64,000 nt of DNA from DVED01 sp963838375 (GCA_963838375.1 CAWIQY010000019.1:682001-746000); one strand, 5' to 3'. Counted from the stretch's first letter, positions 9,138-19,155 are shown. The notes: generated from the letters alone by a model not told the origin. Numbers and translations are program-made.

Positions 9138-9986
9138 TTATGCAAGGGCTTGACGATAGTAGTCGAGCGCTTCTGAATTGCGACCCTGACGCAGCATCAC
9201 ATCTCCGAGAGTGCGATTCATGGCTGCACTATCGGGCTTGAGTTGGTTGGCTTTTTGGTAGCAACCCACAGCATCCTGATACAAGCCTTTCTTTTGGAAA
9301 GCATCGCCCAAACCTTTGTAAGCCGATACCAAATCCGGATTGACAGTTAAAGCTTGTCGGTAACTGGCGATCGCTTCATCGATCCGATCTTGCTTGAGAT
9401 GAATTGCGCCGAGTTTAACGTAGTACTTAGAAGTGGCTTCCGGTTTGGCTTCCTGCTGGATTGCCAGTGCTTGATTGTAACAGGTTGACGCTTCGTCCAA
9501 GCTTCCCTGTTTTTGCAGCAAGTCGCCCAGTTGAGTGTGGAACTTGACAGAAGGTTTGAGTTCAACCACCTTGCGATAGGCTTCGATCGCTGCGTCGGTT
9601 TGACCTTGCTCGTTCAGGGTTTTAGCGACATCCAGATACACCCGGAATGGTTGTTCGGGTTTGAGGGCGATCGCTTTTTGGTAAGCAGCGATCGATCCAT
9701 TAACATCGCCTTGCTCTTTGAGGACTGTTGCTAGCTTGACGTAGCCGGAAGCATTCTCAGGTCGAGCGGCAATAATGCGTTGATGGTATTGAGCCGCTTT
9801 GTCCCAGTCTTCCTGGCTTTCGTAGATGCCTGCCATCTTACGCAGGGCAGGAACATTGTTGGGAGAAGATTTGAGAACTTCCTCGTAGAGAGGCATCGCT
9901 TCCTCGAATTTGCCTTCCTCGTTCAATTGGTTGGCACTGTTGAGCTTTTCTTCGATCTGAGCGGATTTTTTGGATGTTGTTGGCAT
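9138..9986 (-). CDS. Tetratricopeptide-repeat protein
   Basis: 282 residues built almost wholly of about seven 34-residue TPR units. Recurrent features are the A..Y..A...P signature, for example AIAAYQKAIALKPEQ near residue 102 and AIASYRQALTVNPDLVSAYKGLGDAFQKKGLY near 208. There is no signal peptide or membrane segment, so it is a soluble scaffold whose partners cannot be read from the sequence. It is a single gene with its own terminator downstream. Confidence 0.9.
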   Translation of the reverse strand: MPTTSKKSAQIEEKLNSANQLNEEGKFEEAMPLYEEVLKSSPNNVPALRKMAGIYESQEDWDKAAQYHQRIIAARPENASGYVKLATVLKEQGDVNGSIAAYQKAIALKPEQPFRVYLDVAKTLNEQGQTDAAIEAYRKVVELKPSVKFHTQLGDLLQKQGSLDEASTCYNQALAIQQEAKPEATSKYYVKLGAIHLKQDRIDEAIASYRQALTVNPDLVSAYKGLGDAFQKKGLYQDAVGCYQKANQLKPDSAAMNRTLGDVMLRQGRNSEALDYYRQALA

Positions 9987-10322
9987 ATTGGAGCAGACTC
10001 CTTAAATTTGACCTGTATCAGGTATAGCACGGGAATTTTGATTTGGGTAGGTTCAGAACTGTCAAGTTTCCGTGAAGCGGGCGATCGCGTCTCAATATCG
10101 CAGCCGTCAGAAAAATGGGGGAAGACTCGTCTGTAGAAGCTTTGCCATGTCCCAAAACCGTGACGAGAGATGTTCGATCGTATTGCCTGTATTCGTGAAA
10201 TCGACATTCTCAAAAATTTTTAAGGATCGATTTAGTTGACGAATCTCCATTGCCATCAAACTCAAGAACGGGAAAAGAGTTACCGATCGAAAATTCACAA
10301 AGATCGATCGCCCATCGTCTCA

Positions 10323-10973
10323 ATGACAGAACGGGAAAATGCACAACCGATTCTCCCAGTTCGACAAACAATACCTAACCGATTTCGGAGATTTAAAATG
10401 CCCCCTATCGCCAATTCTACAGTAACCACTCCCGCAATTTCTACCGCTGTTCCCCCTGTCACCGTTTCGGAAAAAGCTTTCCCCTCCACTGTGGCAATAA
10501 ACTTACCGACCCTGCAAATCGGACAAGCTGGCGAAGCCGTTCGTTTCCTGCAACAACGCTTAAAAACTTTTAAATACCCAATTGATTTTAACGGTCAATT
10601 CGGTCGGCAAATCGATACTGCCGTCAAGCATTTTCAAGCACATCATGGTGGTTTACTCGTCGATGGAATTGTCGGATCGCAAACTTGGAAAGCTTTGTGC
10701 GAGAGCGTTCACGTCTACGGCTACTTCTTCGAGGCTGAATTTATTTCCACGACCTATTCTTACGATATTGGGATGCCTAGCTTACGGCAAGGCATCACCG
10801 GAGAAGCGGTGGAATGTTTGCAAATACGCCTGCAAAATTCCGGTTACGAAATCGCCGTTGATGGCATTTTCGGCAATCAAACCGAGAAAACTGTTATCGC
10901 CTATCAAAAGCGGGCTAACTTGGTTGCCGATGGCATTGTCGGTCGTCAAACTTGGCGACAACTGGGCGAATAA
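10323..10973 (+). CDS. Protein with two peptidoglycan-binding domains (PG_binding_1)
   Basis: The C-terminal two thirds hold two copies of the peptidoglycan-binding fold. The first has LQIGQAGEAVRFLQQRL...DGIVGSQTWKAL (about residues 62-125) and the second LRQGITGEAVECLQIRL...DGIVGRQTWRQL (about 150-215). Each ends in the classic G.VG..TW..L motif. The N-terminal 60 residues are Pro/Thr/Val-rich with no clear signal peptide and no catalytic domain, so this is a binding-only protein. I prefer ATG at 10323; the open frame extends upstream to 10236, but those residues are basic and not domain-like. The haem peroxidase follows on the same strand. Confidence 0.85.
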   Translation: MTERENAQPILPVRQTIPNRFRRFKMPPIANSTVTTPAISTAVPPVTVSEKAFPSTVAINLPTLQIGQAGEAVRFLQQRLKTFKYPIDFNGQFGRQIDTAVKHFQAHHGGLLVDGIVGSQTWKALCESVHVYGYFFEAEFISTTYSYDIGMPSLRQGITGEAVECLQIRLQNSGYEIAVDGIFGNQTEKTVIAYQKRANLVADGIVGRQTWRQLGE

Positions 10974-11197
10974 ATCTGTCGTCGGTTGTCTGGAAAAACT
11001 TTCACTTGGATGCGGTCTATGTTGAAGGGCGATCGCCCTTCGCATTCACTCTTTGAGATCGGTTCGATCTCATTTGAGTGCGATCGAAGTTCGGGTGATA
11101 TTAAGCTCCTCAAATGAATGTCAAATTCAATCGAAAACAACCGAGTCGATCGCACTACTTTCAAGAAAAAACTCATCAAATATTATTCGGAGAAACT

Positions 11198-12562
11198 ATG
11201 ACACGCCACGGTCAAATGTCTTTACGCGATATCGTTCCCCCCCGATCGAAATTTTATAACCAAGGGAAATTCGGCAGACTGTTTTCCCATCTGCCCCCCT
11301 TTGCTCCCGATCTCGAACCCGTTCGCCACGGATTACTAGAAATCGGCAAAGCGGCAGGCATTATGGATAAAGGAGACGCCGAAAATTTCGACAATCCCCG
11401 CCTTCCGTCGGGCTTTACCTTCTTCGGGCAATTTATCGACCACGATCTCACCTTTGACCCCACATCCAGTTTGGAACGCCACGTCGATCCCGAGTCGATC
11501 GAAAACTTCCGCACCCCGGTTTTTGAGCTAGATAGCGTTTACGGCGCAGGTCCCGAAGCCAATCCGTTTTTGTATGAAGGTAGAACGGGAAAGTTTCTCA
11601 TCGATGCCGGATTCCCCAACGACTTACCGCGCAACTCGGTGAATGTTGCTCTCATCGGCGACCCGCGCAACGACGAAAACCTGATTGTTTCCCAGCTTCA
11701 TTTGGCGTTTCTCAAATTTCACAACGCCACGATCGATCGGCTTGGCGTGGATTTTGAAAAAGCGCAACGATTTGAAGAAGCGCAACGACTGGTTCGCTGG
11801 CACTATCAATGGATCGTTCTCCACGAATTTCTGCCGAGTTTAGTGGGACGGGAAGTTGTGGAGGAGGTTCTGTTGCGGGGTCGTCGATTTTATAATTGGA
11901 AAAACGAGCCGTTTATTCCGGTAGAATTTTCCGTGGCGGCTTACCGTTTTGGGCACAGCCAAGTGCGGCCCGCTTTCAAAATTAACGATCGCTTTGAAGC
12001 CCCCATTTTTGGCGCGCCCGGTTCTAACGATTTATCGGGAAATCGGCGGATTGACGCCACTCGGGTGGTGGATTGGCACAACTTCTTTGAGATCGACGGT
12101 AGTACGCCGCAGCTTAGCAAGCGTATCGATACCACGATTGCCAGTCCGCTGTTCCGGTTGCCTTTCATTCCACCGAATATGCCCAGCAATCCCAGTTCGC
12201 TGGCGCAGCGCAACCTGTTGCGGCATTTGACCTTCAGCCTGCCTTCGGGACAAGCCGTGGCGCGGGCAATGTATCTCGACCCCCTCACCCCTGGCGAACT
12301 CGCCGATGTGGCAGATTTGAATCTGGGGATGGAATATCGGACGCCGCTGTGGTTCTACATTCTCCGGGAAGCCGACAAGCGATGTGGGGGTCAAACCCTG
12401 GGGCCCGTGGGCGGTCGCATCGTTGCTGAGGTCTTTATCGGAATGCTTCAGGGCGATCGAATGTCGTTCTTGTCTCAAGCGCCTGCGTGGAAACCCACCC
12501 TCGGTCAACAGGAAGGACAATTCGGCATTGTCGATCTTCTTAAATTTGCCCAAGTGGTTTAG
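11198..12562 (+). CDS. Animal-type haem peroxidase
   Basis: A peroxidase of the cyclooxygenase/myeloperoxidase superfamily, catalysing H2O2-dependent oxidation of small substrates or halides. The distal site FFGQFIDHDLTFDP holds the distal His. The helix WHYQWIVLHEFLP and the proximal haem-ligand region YRFGHSQVRP are both present. ATG at 11198 is preferred because GGAG lies 5-6 bases upstream; the frame is open back to 11114. That gives about 454 residues, a complete catalytic domain with no signal peptide and no RTX tail, unlike the very large cyanobacterial peroxidases. Its stop overlaps the stop of convergent ureG by 4 bases. Confidence 0.9.
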   Translation: MTRHGQMSLRDIVPPRSKFYNQGKFGRLFSHLPPFAPDLEPVRHGLLEIGKAAGIMDKGDAENFDNPRLPSGFTFFGQFIDHDLTFDPTSSLERHVDPESIENFRTPVFELDSVYGAGPEANPFLYEGRTGKFLIDAGFPNDLPRNSVNVALIGDPRNDENLIVSQLHLAFLKFHNATIDRLGVDFEKAQRFEEAQRLVRWHYQWIVLHEFLPSLVGREVVEEVLLRGRRFYNWKNEPFIPVEFSVAAYRFGHSQVRPAFKINDRFEAPIFGAPGSNDLSGNRRIDATRVVDWHNFFEIDGSTPQLSKRIDTTIASPLFRLPFIPPNMPSNPSSLAQRNLLRHLTFSLPSGQAVARAMYLDPLTPGELADVADLNLGMEYRTPLWFYILREADKRCGGQTLGPVGGRIVAEVFIGMLQGDRMSFLSQAPAWKPTLGQQEGQFGIVDLLKFAQVV

Positions 12563-13164
12563 TTGGGAAAGGGGGATTGCGATCGAATAAAGTCGATAAT
12601 TTCTGGCAATCCCGTTTTCGTTTTCAAATTGGCAAACACAAACGGCTTCTCGCCGCGCATGATTTTGGTATCTCGTTCCATCACGCCTAAATCTGCACCC
12701 ACCAGAGGCGCGAGATCGATTTTATTAATCACTAATAGATCGGATTTTGTGATGCCAGGACCCCCTTTGCGGGGGATTTTGTCCCCGGCAGCCACATCGA
12801 TGACGTAGAGTGTGAGATCGACCAGTTCGGGACTGAAGGTGGCGGCTAAGTTATCTCCGCCACTTTCGACAAAAATCAGATCGAGGGGAGTAAAGCGGCG
12901 TTCTAGTTCTTCTACTGCCACTAGATTAATCGACGCATCTTCGCGAATGGCTGTATGCGGACAGCCTCCTGTTTCGACGCCCAAAATCCGATCGCTCTCT
13001 AAAGCTTGGGAACGGACTAAAAACTGAGCGTCTTCCTGGGTATAGATATCGTTTGTGACGACGGCGATTTCGTAACGATCGCGCATCGCTTTACACAGGG
13101 CATCCAACAAAGCCGTTTTGCCAGAACCCACCGGACCGGCAATGCCGATACGAAATGAACTCAT
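12559..13164 (-). CDS. ureG: Urease accessory GTPase UreG
   Basis: GTPase that delivers nickel to apo-urease with UreE/F/H. Residues 10-17 are the P-loop GPVGSGKT. The metal/GTPase loop VETGGCPHTAIR, the ESGGDNL motif and the NKID guanine-specificity motif are all present, and the 201-residue length is standard. No other urease gene is in this window, so ureG is detached from the structural operon, as is common in cyanobacteria. Confidence 0.96.
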   Translation of the reverse strand: MSSFRIGIAGPVGSGKTALLDALCKAMRDRYEIAVVTNDIYTQEDAQFLVRSQALESDRILGVETGGCPHTAIREDASINLVAVEELERRFTPLDLIFVESGGDNLAATFSPELVDLTLYVIDVAAGDKIPRKGGPGITKSDLLVINKIDLAPLVGADLGVMERDTKIMRGEKPFVFANLKTKTGLPEIIDFIRSQSPFPN

Positions 13165-13199
13165 GGGTTTTTCCCCATTTTCTTTTCTCTAGTTCTCAA

Positions 13200-13272
13200 T
13201 GCCAGGACCCGGACTTGAACCGGGGACACGCGGATTTTCAGTCCACTGCTCTACCGACTGAGCTATCCCGGC
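13200..13272 (-). tRNA. tRNA-Phe (GAA)
   Basis: 73 bases fold as a full cloverleaf. The acceptor stem GCCGGGA pairs with TCCTGGC (one G-T wobble), the D-loop is AGCTCAGTCGGTAGAGC, the anticodon loop CTGAAAA gives anticodon GAA, and the T-loop is GGTTCAAGTCC. The discriminator is A, and CCA is not encoded, as usual in cyanobacteria. Confidence 0.97.
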
Positions 13273-13384
13273 GTTAATATTTAACACTTAACTAGCGTAG
13301 CAAACCCATCGGCATTTGGCAAGAGGCGCGATCGGCGGATTTTCGGAAGCTGAGTTGGGACTGCCGACTCAGCTTCCATGTGGC

Positions 13385-14419
13385 TCACATCTCAGCTTGG
13401 GGAGTATCGATCGCCGATTCCATTGCCTCAACGGCTTTGTATTCGACTAACTTGGTTTTGTGTCCTCGCAATCGGTTGAAGTGGAATTGAAGTTGACCTA
13501 AAACGAGGGGAAACTTAGCGATCGAACAAAAGGTGGAAAAGAGAACCGCTTCCTTAAAAGTGAGTCCTTGTTGAGACTGAGAACGAACGATCGTGCGAGC
13601 GATCGATACAGGATAACCCAGTAGCAACAACAAACTCCAACCCTGACTGGGTAAAAGTGTCGCCAGAACCAACAACGGTATGGCTAACCCCCAAAACCAG
13701 ATACTCCGGCTTTCGCGCACCCAATGCCGCTCCGGAGTGCGACCGTGCAACCAAGACCCCTCGGCATAGGCATGACCCACGCGGCGATTGCGATTCCACC
13801 ACTGGCGGAAACTGAGGATCGCGGCGTCGTGCCGGGTCATATCGGCTTCAATGCGGAGGATTTTCCAACCTTCTCGGCGCAACCGCACGCACAATTCCGG
13901 CTCCCCTCCTCCGATTAAAGTGGGATTGAAGCCGCCTACCGATTGAAACACCTCCGGACGCATCAGAGAATCACCGCCGCAGGCTTTGGCTTCACCCACG
14001 GGTGTATTCCACTCGATATCGCAGAGTTTATTGTAAATGGATTGTTCCGGAAACAGCTCCAAACGGCGACCGCAAACCACAGCCACATCGGGACGTTCGT
14101 TGAGAGTTCGTTCGGCTTTCTCCAGCCAGCCATCTACCAATTCGCAGTCCCCATCCACAAATTGAACGTAGTCGAGATCCGGTTCGAGTTTGAGGAGGTG
14201 GAAGAATCCTTCGTTACGCGATCGAGGAGAGGCAAAGGGTTTGGAAGGGTCGAGTTCGAGAACGTCAATCCCTAAGCTGCGAGCAAACTCTAAACTCCCG
14301 TCTGTCGAACCCGAATCGACATAAACAATCCGATCGACTTTTCCCACCGCCGATTCCAAACAGCGACGCAGCCGTTCGCCTTCGTTCCGTCCGATCGCTA
14401 CTAATCCGATTTTACTCAT
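13385..14419 (-). CDS. Family 2 glycosyltransferase
   Basis: A GT-A fold transferase of 344 residues. Its nucleotide-sugar site starts with LVAIGRNEGERL. The YVDSGSTDGS motif lies near residue 34 and a DxD-like metal site in FVDGDCEL near residue 90. The C-terminal part has two hydrophobic segments (about residues 247-275) and a basic tail, so it probably sits on the inner membrane face. It is the distal gene of the minus-strand polysaccharide locus. Sugar specificity cannot be read. Confidence 0.9.
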   Translation of the reverse strand: MSKIGLVAIGRNEGERLRRCLESAVGKVDRIVYVDSGSTDGSLEFARSLGIDVLELDPSKPFASPRSRNEGFFHLLKLEPDLDYVQFVDGDCELVDGWLEKAERTLNERPDVAVVCGRRLELFPEQSIYNKLCDIEWNTPVGEAKACGGDSLMRPEVFQSVGGFNPTLIGGGEPELCVRLRREGWKILRIEADMTRHDAAILSFRQWWNRNRRVGHAYAEGSWLHGRTPERHWVRESRSIWFWGLAIPLLVLATLLPSQGWSLLLLLGYPVSIARTIVRSQSQQGLTFKEAVLFSTFCSIAKFPLVLGQLQFHFNRLRGHKTKLVEYKAVEAMESAIDTPQAEM

Positions 14420-14485
14420 AAGAAAGCTCTCTTGCTTGTGACTGTAAGTTTTGGGTAGATGCTAGATATGACCTTGCCTCGATTT

Positions 14486-15382
14486 TTAACGCTTGCTGAT
14501 AACAGGAGCGGGAGGATTGACCCACTGGGAGGAATTAGCTTTGACTGTGGCTTTAAAGTTGTCGCAGGACAGTTCGAGTCCCAACCAGCCACCCAGCACG
14601 GTCAAATCTTCATCAAAGATAACGCGCAAACGATCGATGTTTTCCGGAGCCAGTTGTGGGCGCTGTTTGAGCGTCCACAACCCGCGAACCCAGTCGCGAG
14701 CCTTCTTGGGAACGAGGTGCTGTCGAATTTGTCGCAACAACGGCATCTCAACGATCGCATCCCGCCAAGCACTGCGCCGCACCCGCTCGCTCGACACGTT
14801 TTGTGCATCTAAATTCTCATGCCAGTGCGGTTGACCGGAATATCCCAAAAACTGGCAAATTCGTTCCAATTCTGACTGAGGATAGGCAAACAACCGCTCG
14901 AAGAAAACGGGTAAAATCCGCTGCGATCCAAACGTCTCGAAATAGGGTTGCAATTGCCGACTATAGCGACTGTACTCAATCAGTTGGGGGTAGGAATCCA
15001 AAGCACGATCGATGTCTGTAGAAACCCGACCTTGGCTCCATTCGTGAACGTACTGAGAAACCAGACGATCGATCGGATGGCGCATGACATAGATCAGTTT
15101 GACCTGGGGTAAATGCTTCCCGATGCGATCGATCGTATTGGGATACGTGGGAAGTTTGGTGTAGTGGGTGCTCGATTCCCCACAAAGCGAGTGTTCCGGT
15201 GCCCCTTGGAACAGAGACAAATACCAGTCCATCCCTCGAGCATATTGCTCGTCATTACTGAAAAAATTCGGTTCTTTCAATTCGCTCATGAAAAAACCGG
15301 GTTGCAGAGCGAGCTGTTCGTGAAGCGTACTGGTAGCACACTTCATCGCACCCATGATTAAAAAGTCGGGATGTTTATCCAT
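14486..15382 (-). CDS. Sulfotransferase (PAPS-dependent), copy 1 of 3
   Basis: Transfers sulfate from PAPS, probably to a glycan hydroxyl. The 5'-phosphosulfate loop is FLIMGAMKCATSTL at residues 7-20 and the 3'-phosphate motif YVMRHPIDRLVSQY near residue 98. The 298 residues match single-domain bacterial heparan-type sulfotransferases. It starts with MDKHPDF, directly before the PAPS loop. Two further sulfotransferases lie in the same cluster, and its 'MSELKEPNFFS' segment is shared with copy 3 (MSTPKEPEFFA), so copies 1 and 3 are closest to each other. Confidence 0.92.
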   Translation of the reverse strand: MDKHPDFLIMGAMKCATSTLHEQLALQPGFFMSELKEPNFFSNDEQYARGMDWYLSLFQGAPEHSLCGESSTHYTKLPTYPNTIDRIGKHLPQVKLIYVMRHPIDRLVSQYVHEWSQGRVSTDIDRALDSYPQLIEYSRYSRQLQPYFETFGSQRILPVFFERLFAYPQSELERICQFLGYSGQPHWHENLDAQNVSSERVRRSAWRDAIVEMPLLRQIRQHLVPKKARDWVRGLWTLKQRPQLAPENIDRLRVIFDEDLTVLGGWLGLELSCDNFKATVKANSSQWVNPPAPVISKR

Positions 15383-15443
15383 CGTATTTAGCAGTTGGGA
15401 TTCGATCGTACGTTCTCAAGAAAGACTGGATGTTCGGGTTAGT

Positions 15444-16391
15444 CTACCGCGATCGGTCTTTCATCGGTTCTAGCCAGTTCGTCCAGATATCGATCGCCTC
15501 GCGATCGCAAGTGTGCGGCTGTTTGTTTCCCACCCACTCGCGAGCCAGTGATAGCGATCGACCGGCAAGCCAGAGGACATTGGCAGTCCATAACCCTGTT
15601 TTGCCATAAAATTTAGCAAAATAGCGAGAACGAGAGGCATATAAATATTCGGGCGGGCGTTTGCGCTTAGAAATTGCCGCTTTCACTGGGCCGCTGCCTC
15701 CTCGCAAATGAACCACCCGCGCACCGGGCCAATAGAGAATCTTCCAGCCGGCATCTTGAGTGCGACGGCAGTAATCGTTATCCTCGCGATACATGAAATA
15801 ACCTTCGTCCATCAACCCAATGCGATCGACCACCTCGCGGCGGATGGCAGCGCAGGCAAAACTAATCCAGTCGGGTTCGATGGGACTATCGGAGACTTGT
15901 AGGGGTACATCGAAGGACTTGAGCAGTTTGGTAATCGGTCCGGTTGCTGCCGAGGCAATGGTTTCACTCAGGGGAGAACGATGGCGAAAACAGCTAATTT
16001 GGGGCGTGCCGTCGGGCCATTCCAATCGCGGACCGATAATACCCGCTTCTGGGTTGTCTTGCAGAGCTTTTTTTAAGATCTCGAGAGCGCCGGGACGGAC
16101 TAAGGTATCGCTGTTGAGTAACAAGTAAGCGTCCGCCTCCATTGCTTTTAGACCGAGGTTATTTCCGGCAGAAAACCCGCCATTAGACGGCGCGGCTAGC
16201 ACCTTTGCCCACTCGCTCCATTGATGTTGGGCAATCGCGGCTTCGATTTGTTCGACCGATCGATCGCCTGAAGCATTATCGACCACGACTACCCGATCTC
16301 GACCGATTTGTACTTCTTTTTCCAAAGAAGTCAAGCAATCGACGACTAAAGATGGGGTTTTATAGTTGACAATAACAATTCCAAGCTGCAT
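15444..16391 (-). CDS. Family 2 glycosyltransferase (rhamnosyl-type GT2)
   Basis: A soluble GT2 of 315 residues. It has GIVIVNYKTPSLVVDCL at the start, VVVDNASGDRS near residue 35, AGNNLGLKAMEADAYLLLNSDT (metal-site region) near 76, and the acceptor loop GYFMYREDNDYCRRTQDAGW near 203. This pattern is typical of rhamnosyltransferase-like enzymes of surface-glycan loci; the donor is not proven. It lies between a sulfotransferase and the Wzy-like gene, on the same strand. Confidence 0.9.
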   Translation of the reverse strand: MQLGIVIVNYKTPSLVVDCLTSLEKEVQIGRDRVVVVDNASGDRSVEQIEAAIAQHQWSEWAKVLAAPSNGGFSAGNNLGLKAMEADAYLLLNSDTLVRPGALEILKKALQDNPEAGIIGPRLEWPDGTPQISCFRHRSPLSETIASAATGPITKLLKSFDVPLQVSDSPIEPDWISFACAAIRREVVDRIGLMDEGYFMYREDNDYCRRTQDAGWKILYWPGARVVHLRGGSGPVKAAISKRKRPPEYLYASRSRYFAKFYGKTGLWTANVLWLAGRSLSLAREWVGNKQPHTCDREAIDIWTNWLEPMKDRSR

Positions 16392-16562
16392 GAGAATCTG
16401 GTTTCCGTTAACTTAAAAATAAATGAAATATTTGAGGGTACTACGGCTAAACATAAACCTAATTAAGAGGAGAGCAAGTCTATCTTTGAATCACCTTCGA
16501 TCGGGGCGATCCCGCATTTGCCCCGAGCGAGCTGTAATGTCGTTGCGTTCCTCCCTCTCGAA

Positions 16563-18050
16563 TTAACGTTTCACCGATCGAATTGGATAAGCTCGACCGG
16601 CAACAATTCGTTTGGGAGGTCCCCGGCGCAAGAGCTTTGGACGTGCAGCTTTGGGAGTTAAAGATTCAGTCGGTTGTGTTGCTAAGCCAGACAGTCCGCC
16701 GCTAATTAACGCAAACACGGGGTTGTACATATTGTTCAGAACCGAGTCCAACATAAACAATGTCGTACATATAGCCAGGACGGCAGCCGAAGCAATTTGG
16801 GGTTTGAACCACAAGCGTGCTGGATAGCGGAAGCTAAAACCCAGAACTGGCAATAATAACGATCCTGTGACACTGACTAAGCCAATAACACCATTGGTAC
16901 CAAAAGCCAGAATCCACATGCTATCGACCGTTGTCGTATCTTCTAATACCCCCTCCCAGTTGTAATCGTAAACGCGGTTGCGTCCCCAACCTGCCCAACC
17001 GAATAGCATTTTCTCTCGAGCTTTCTCCGCCAGAATTTCCTCATTATCAAATCGAAACTGTAGCGATTGTGCTCGATCTGCATTAAATCTCTCGGTAATC
17101 ACCTGCGTAATACTATCGCCATCAAAAGTTCCCACCGCACCCGAATACAAGTAGTAGGACATTCCCACTATCAACAGGAGTAAAGGTAGTGTGGTTTTTA
17201 CTGACTTAGCACAGAACATTACCAACAGTCCGTAGATCATATAGATATAGGCTCCGGTGGAACGACACCACAAGAAGACCAAAAAAAAGACCCAATTCAG
17301 TCCGCCTAGAGAGAAACCCCAAACTTTGTCTAGGGCTTTGGCTTTCGACAACCAAATGCAAACCAATGCTACTGTCATCATCCACATGCCCACCATCAAG
17401 CCGTGTTCCATAAAGACATTCGGTCGATACCCTCCGTAACGCATAGCTTGTCGCAGACCCGAGGAATGGGCAAAGAAACCATAAACTTTTAGATGTAGCT
17501 GCGGGCTGAAGCGACCTTCGTATAAGCACAGAGGAACGTAAATGAGTCCGCCTCTCAAGATGTTGAGCGCCAACTCCCGCATTCCCGACAAGCTATTGAG
17601 ATACAGCCGACCTAAAAAATAAGGTAATCCCCAGATTGCCGTTTGTTCTAGTGCAGTATTGACTCCGTCATAAGCACCCAAGCCATTCGTCAAGGACGAT
17701 ATTATCGGACAGATACACCAAATGACCATGGGTGCGTCTATCCAAGTTAATTGCAATTTACTTAAACCTTGGGAATCGTAAACAATCAAGGCAAGTACAA
17801 TGCCGTAACAGGTGGCGATCATTCCTTTGTAGTCGGGAATGAGTGGCAATGCAAAAAACGTTCTTTCGGGTAGAAAGAGCAGACCTCCGATGAAACTGAC
17901 AATCACTGCTGTCCGAACTGGATAGCGGGTAAAGAAGTAGAAAACGATCGGCAACCAGAGCAAAAGGGCAAGCTGTGCTTGGGGTGTCATGGCAAAGAAG
18001 AAGAGCGGGATAAGGAAAACGAAAAGACAGCCATTTATTAACGATTTCAA
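16563..18050 (-). CDS. Polytopic membrane protein, probable O-antigen/exopolysaccharide polymerase (Wzy-like)
   Basis: 495 residues with roughly 11-12 hydrophobic segments. The large loop near residues 315-370 contains RFNADRAQSLQFRFDNE and the GWAGWGRNR motif, and the C-terminal tail is basic. Wzy and O-antigen-ligase proteins conserve topology rather than sequence, and the gene lies among glycosyltransferases with a flippase-type transporter nearby. Polymerase is therefore the likeliest role, joining repeat units in the periplasm. Ligase activity is the alternative. Confidence 0.75.
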   Translation of the reverse strand: MKSLINGCLFVFLIPLFFFAMTPQAQLALLLWLPIVFYFFTRYPVRTAVIVSFIGGLLFLPERTFFALPLIPDYKGMIATCYGIVLALIVYDSQGLSKLQLTWIDAPMVIWCICPIISSLTNGLGAYDGVNTALEQTAIWGLPYFLGRLYLNSLSGMRELALNILRGGLIYVPLCLYEGRFSPQLHLKVYGFFAHSSGLRQAMRYGGYRPNVFMEHGLMVGMWMMTVALVCIWLSKAKALDKVWGFSLGGLNWVFFLVFLWCRSTGAYIYMIYGLLVMFCAKSVKTTLPLLLLIVGMSYYLYSGAVGTFDGDSITQVITERFNADRAQSLQFRFDNEEILAEKAREKMLFGWAGWGRNRVYDYNWEGVLEDTTTVDSMWILAFGTNGVIGLVSVTGSLLLPVLGFSFRYPARLWFKPQIASAAVLAICTTLFMLDSVLNNMYNPVFALISGGLSGLATQPTESLTPKAARPKLLRRGPPKRIVAGRAYPIRSVKR

Positions 18051-18192
18051 TATAGCAATTCTATTTCGATCGTTACCAAAAAATAGGTTCGCTCCCTTTC
18101 ACAGCAGGGTTGGTAAACTATAAAATATAACCATCTATCTAGAACGGCGATTGCCCATTCGTGCATCAATGAATGAATGTACTCAAGAAATC

Positions 18193-19098
18193 TTATTTTA
18201 GCCAGACGGACAAGTCTTTTTGGATCGTATCTTGAAGTTTTAAGATATCTTCTCGATACTCTTGGGTGAGTTGGTGACGAAGTTCTGGATCGAGTTTAGG
18301 TTTGATCGCATTTTTTTGCTTGAGGCTCTTTTTGAGACGATCGCGCCAAGCTTGGGGAATGAACGGTTTAAGAAGCTTTTTGACGAAATTGGGACGATCG
18401 ATTAATCGATCGAGTTGGGCATTTCCCGGAATTTGGGAAATATTGTATTTTTGGTCAGTTTGGGGAACAAAAGACGGATCGACTTCTAGATAGTTGAATA
18501 TATGTTGAGCCAGGGCGATCGGATCTTTTTGTAATTCCTCAAATAAGTACACGCGAATGCGATCGCTCGAGAAGCGATCGTAGTATCGTTTGAGTTGAGT
18601 ATAGTAAAATCCTCGGTGTTTGTAATGATAATTGGGACTCCAGTCCTGTGCCACACGCGCATCTTCTTCGTTCCAAACCTTTAAAAAATCTGCCCCCAGT
18701 GGTTCGAGTCCCCGTTGCACCCAATGCAGGAAATGCGAGTAAGCTCGATCGACGGGATGACGAAGAATGGCAATGATTTTCACATTCGGCAGGGTCTGCT
18801 GAATTTTCTGGGCGGCTAGAGGTGCGTAAATATAGAGGGGACTGGCTTCTCCAATCGCCGTTTCTCCCGAAACACCGGAAAACAACTCTTGATAAGCATC
18901 CCAGTCTCGAATTCCCTTAACTTTAGCCAACCCGCCAGATCCTAGCGGTTCCGCATCCCATGTCGTTCCTTCAAGAGCAAAAAACTTAGGCTCTTTGACA
19001 GAACTCATATAAATTTGCGGATGCTGTGCTAAATAGTGATAGAGCGAAGTCGTTCCTGACTTCATCGCCCCAATTATTATAAAATTCGGTAAAGTCAT
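18193..19098 (-). CDS. Sulfotransferase (PAPS-dependent), copy 2 of 3
   Basis: 301 residues. The PAPS 5'-loop FIIIGAMKSGTTSLYHYL is at residues 6-23 and the 3'-phosphate motif AILRHPVDRAYSHFLHW near residue 109. The C-terminal half is Lys-rich. It is more diverged from copies 1 and 3 than they are from each other, with an extra loop after the KEPKFF segment, so it probably sulfates a different position or sugar. It lies between the Wzy-like gene and a GT4 gene. Confidence 0.92.
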   Translation of the reverse strand: MTLPNFIIIGAMKSGTTSLYHYLAQHPQIYMSSVKEPKFFALEGTTWDAEPLGSGGLAKVKGIRDWDAYQELFSGVSGETAIGEASPLYIYAPLAAQKIQQTLPNVKIIAILRHPVDRAYSHFLHWVQRGLEPLGADFLKVWNEEDARVAQDWSPNYHYKHRGFYYTQLKRYYDRFSSDRIRVYLFEELQKDPIALAQHIFNYLEVDPSFVPQTDQKYNISQIPGNAQLDRLIDRPNFVKKLLKPFIPQAWRDRLKKSLKQKNAIKPKLDPELRHQLTQEYREDILKLQDTIQKDLSVWLK

Positions 19099-19155
19099 AG
19101 GTTTAGAGTCCCATCTATGAGTTAGCGCATTCGAGTGGGGTCGGTGGTTGTTGGC

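Noticed and set aside
13200..13272. tRNA-Phe as an integration site for a genomic island
   Set aside because: No duplicate tRNA 3' end was seen in the window and no integrase lies nearby.
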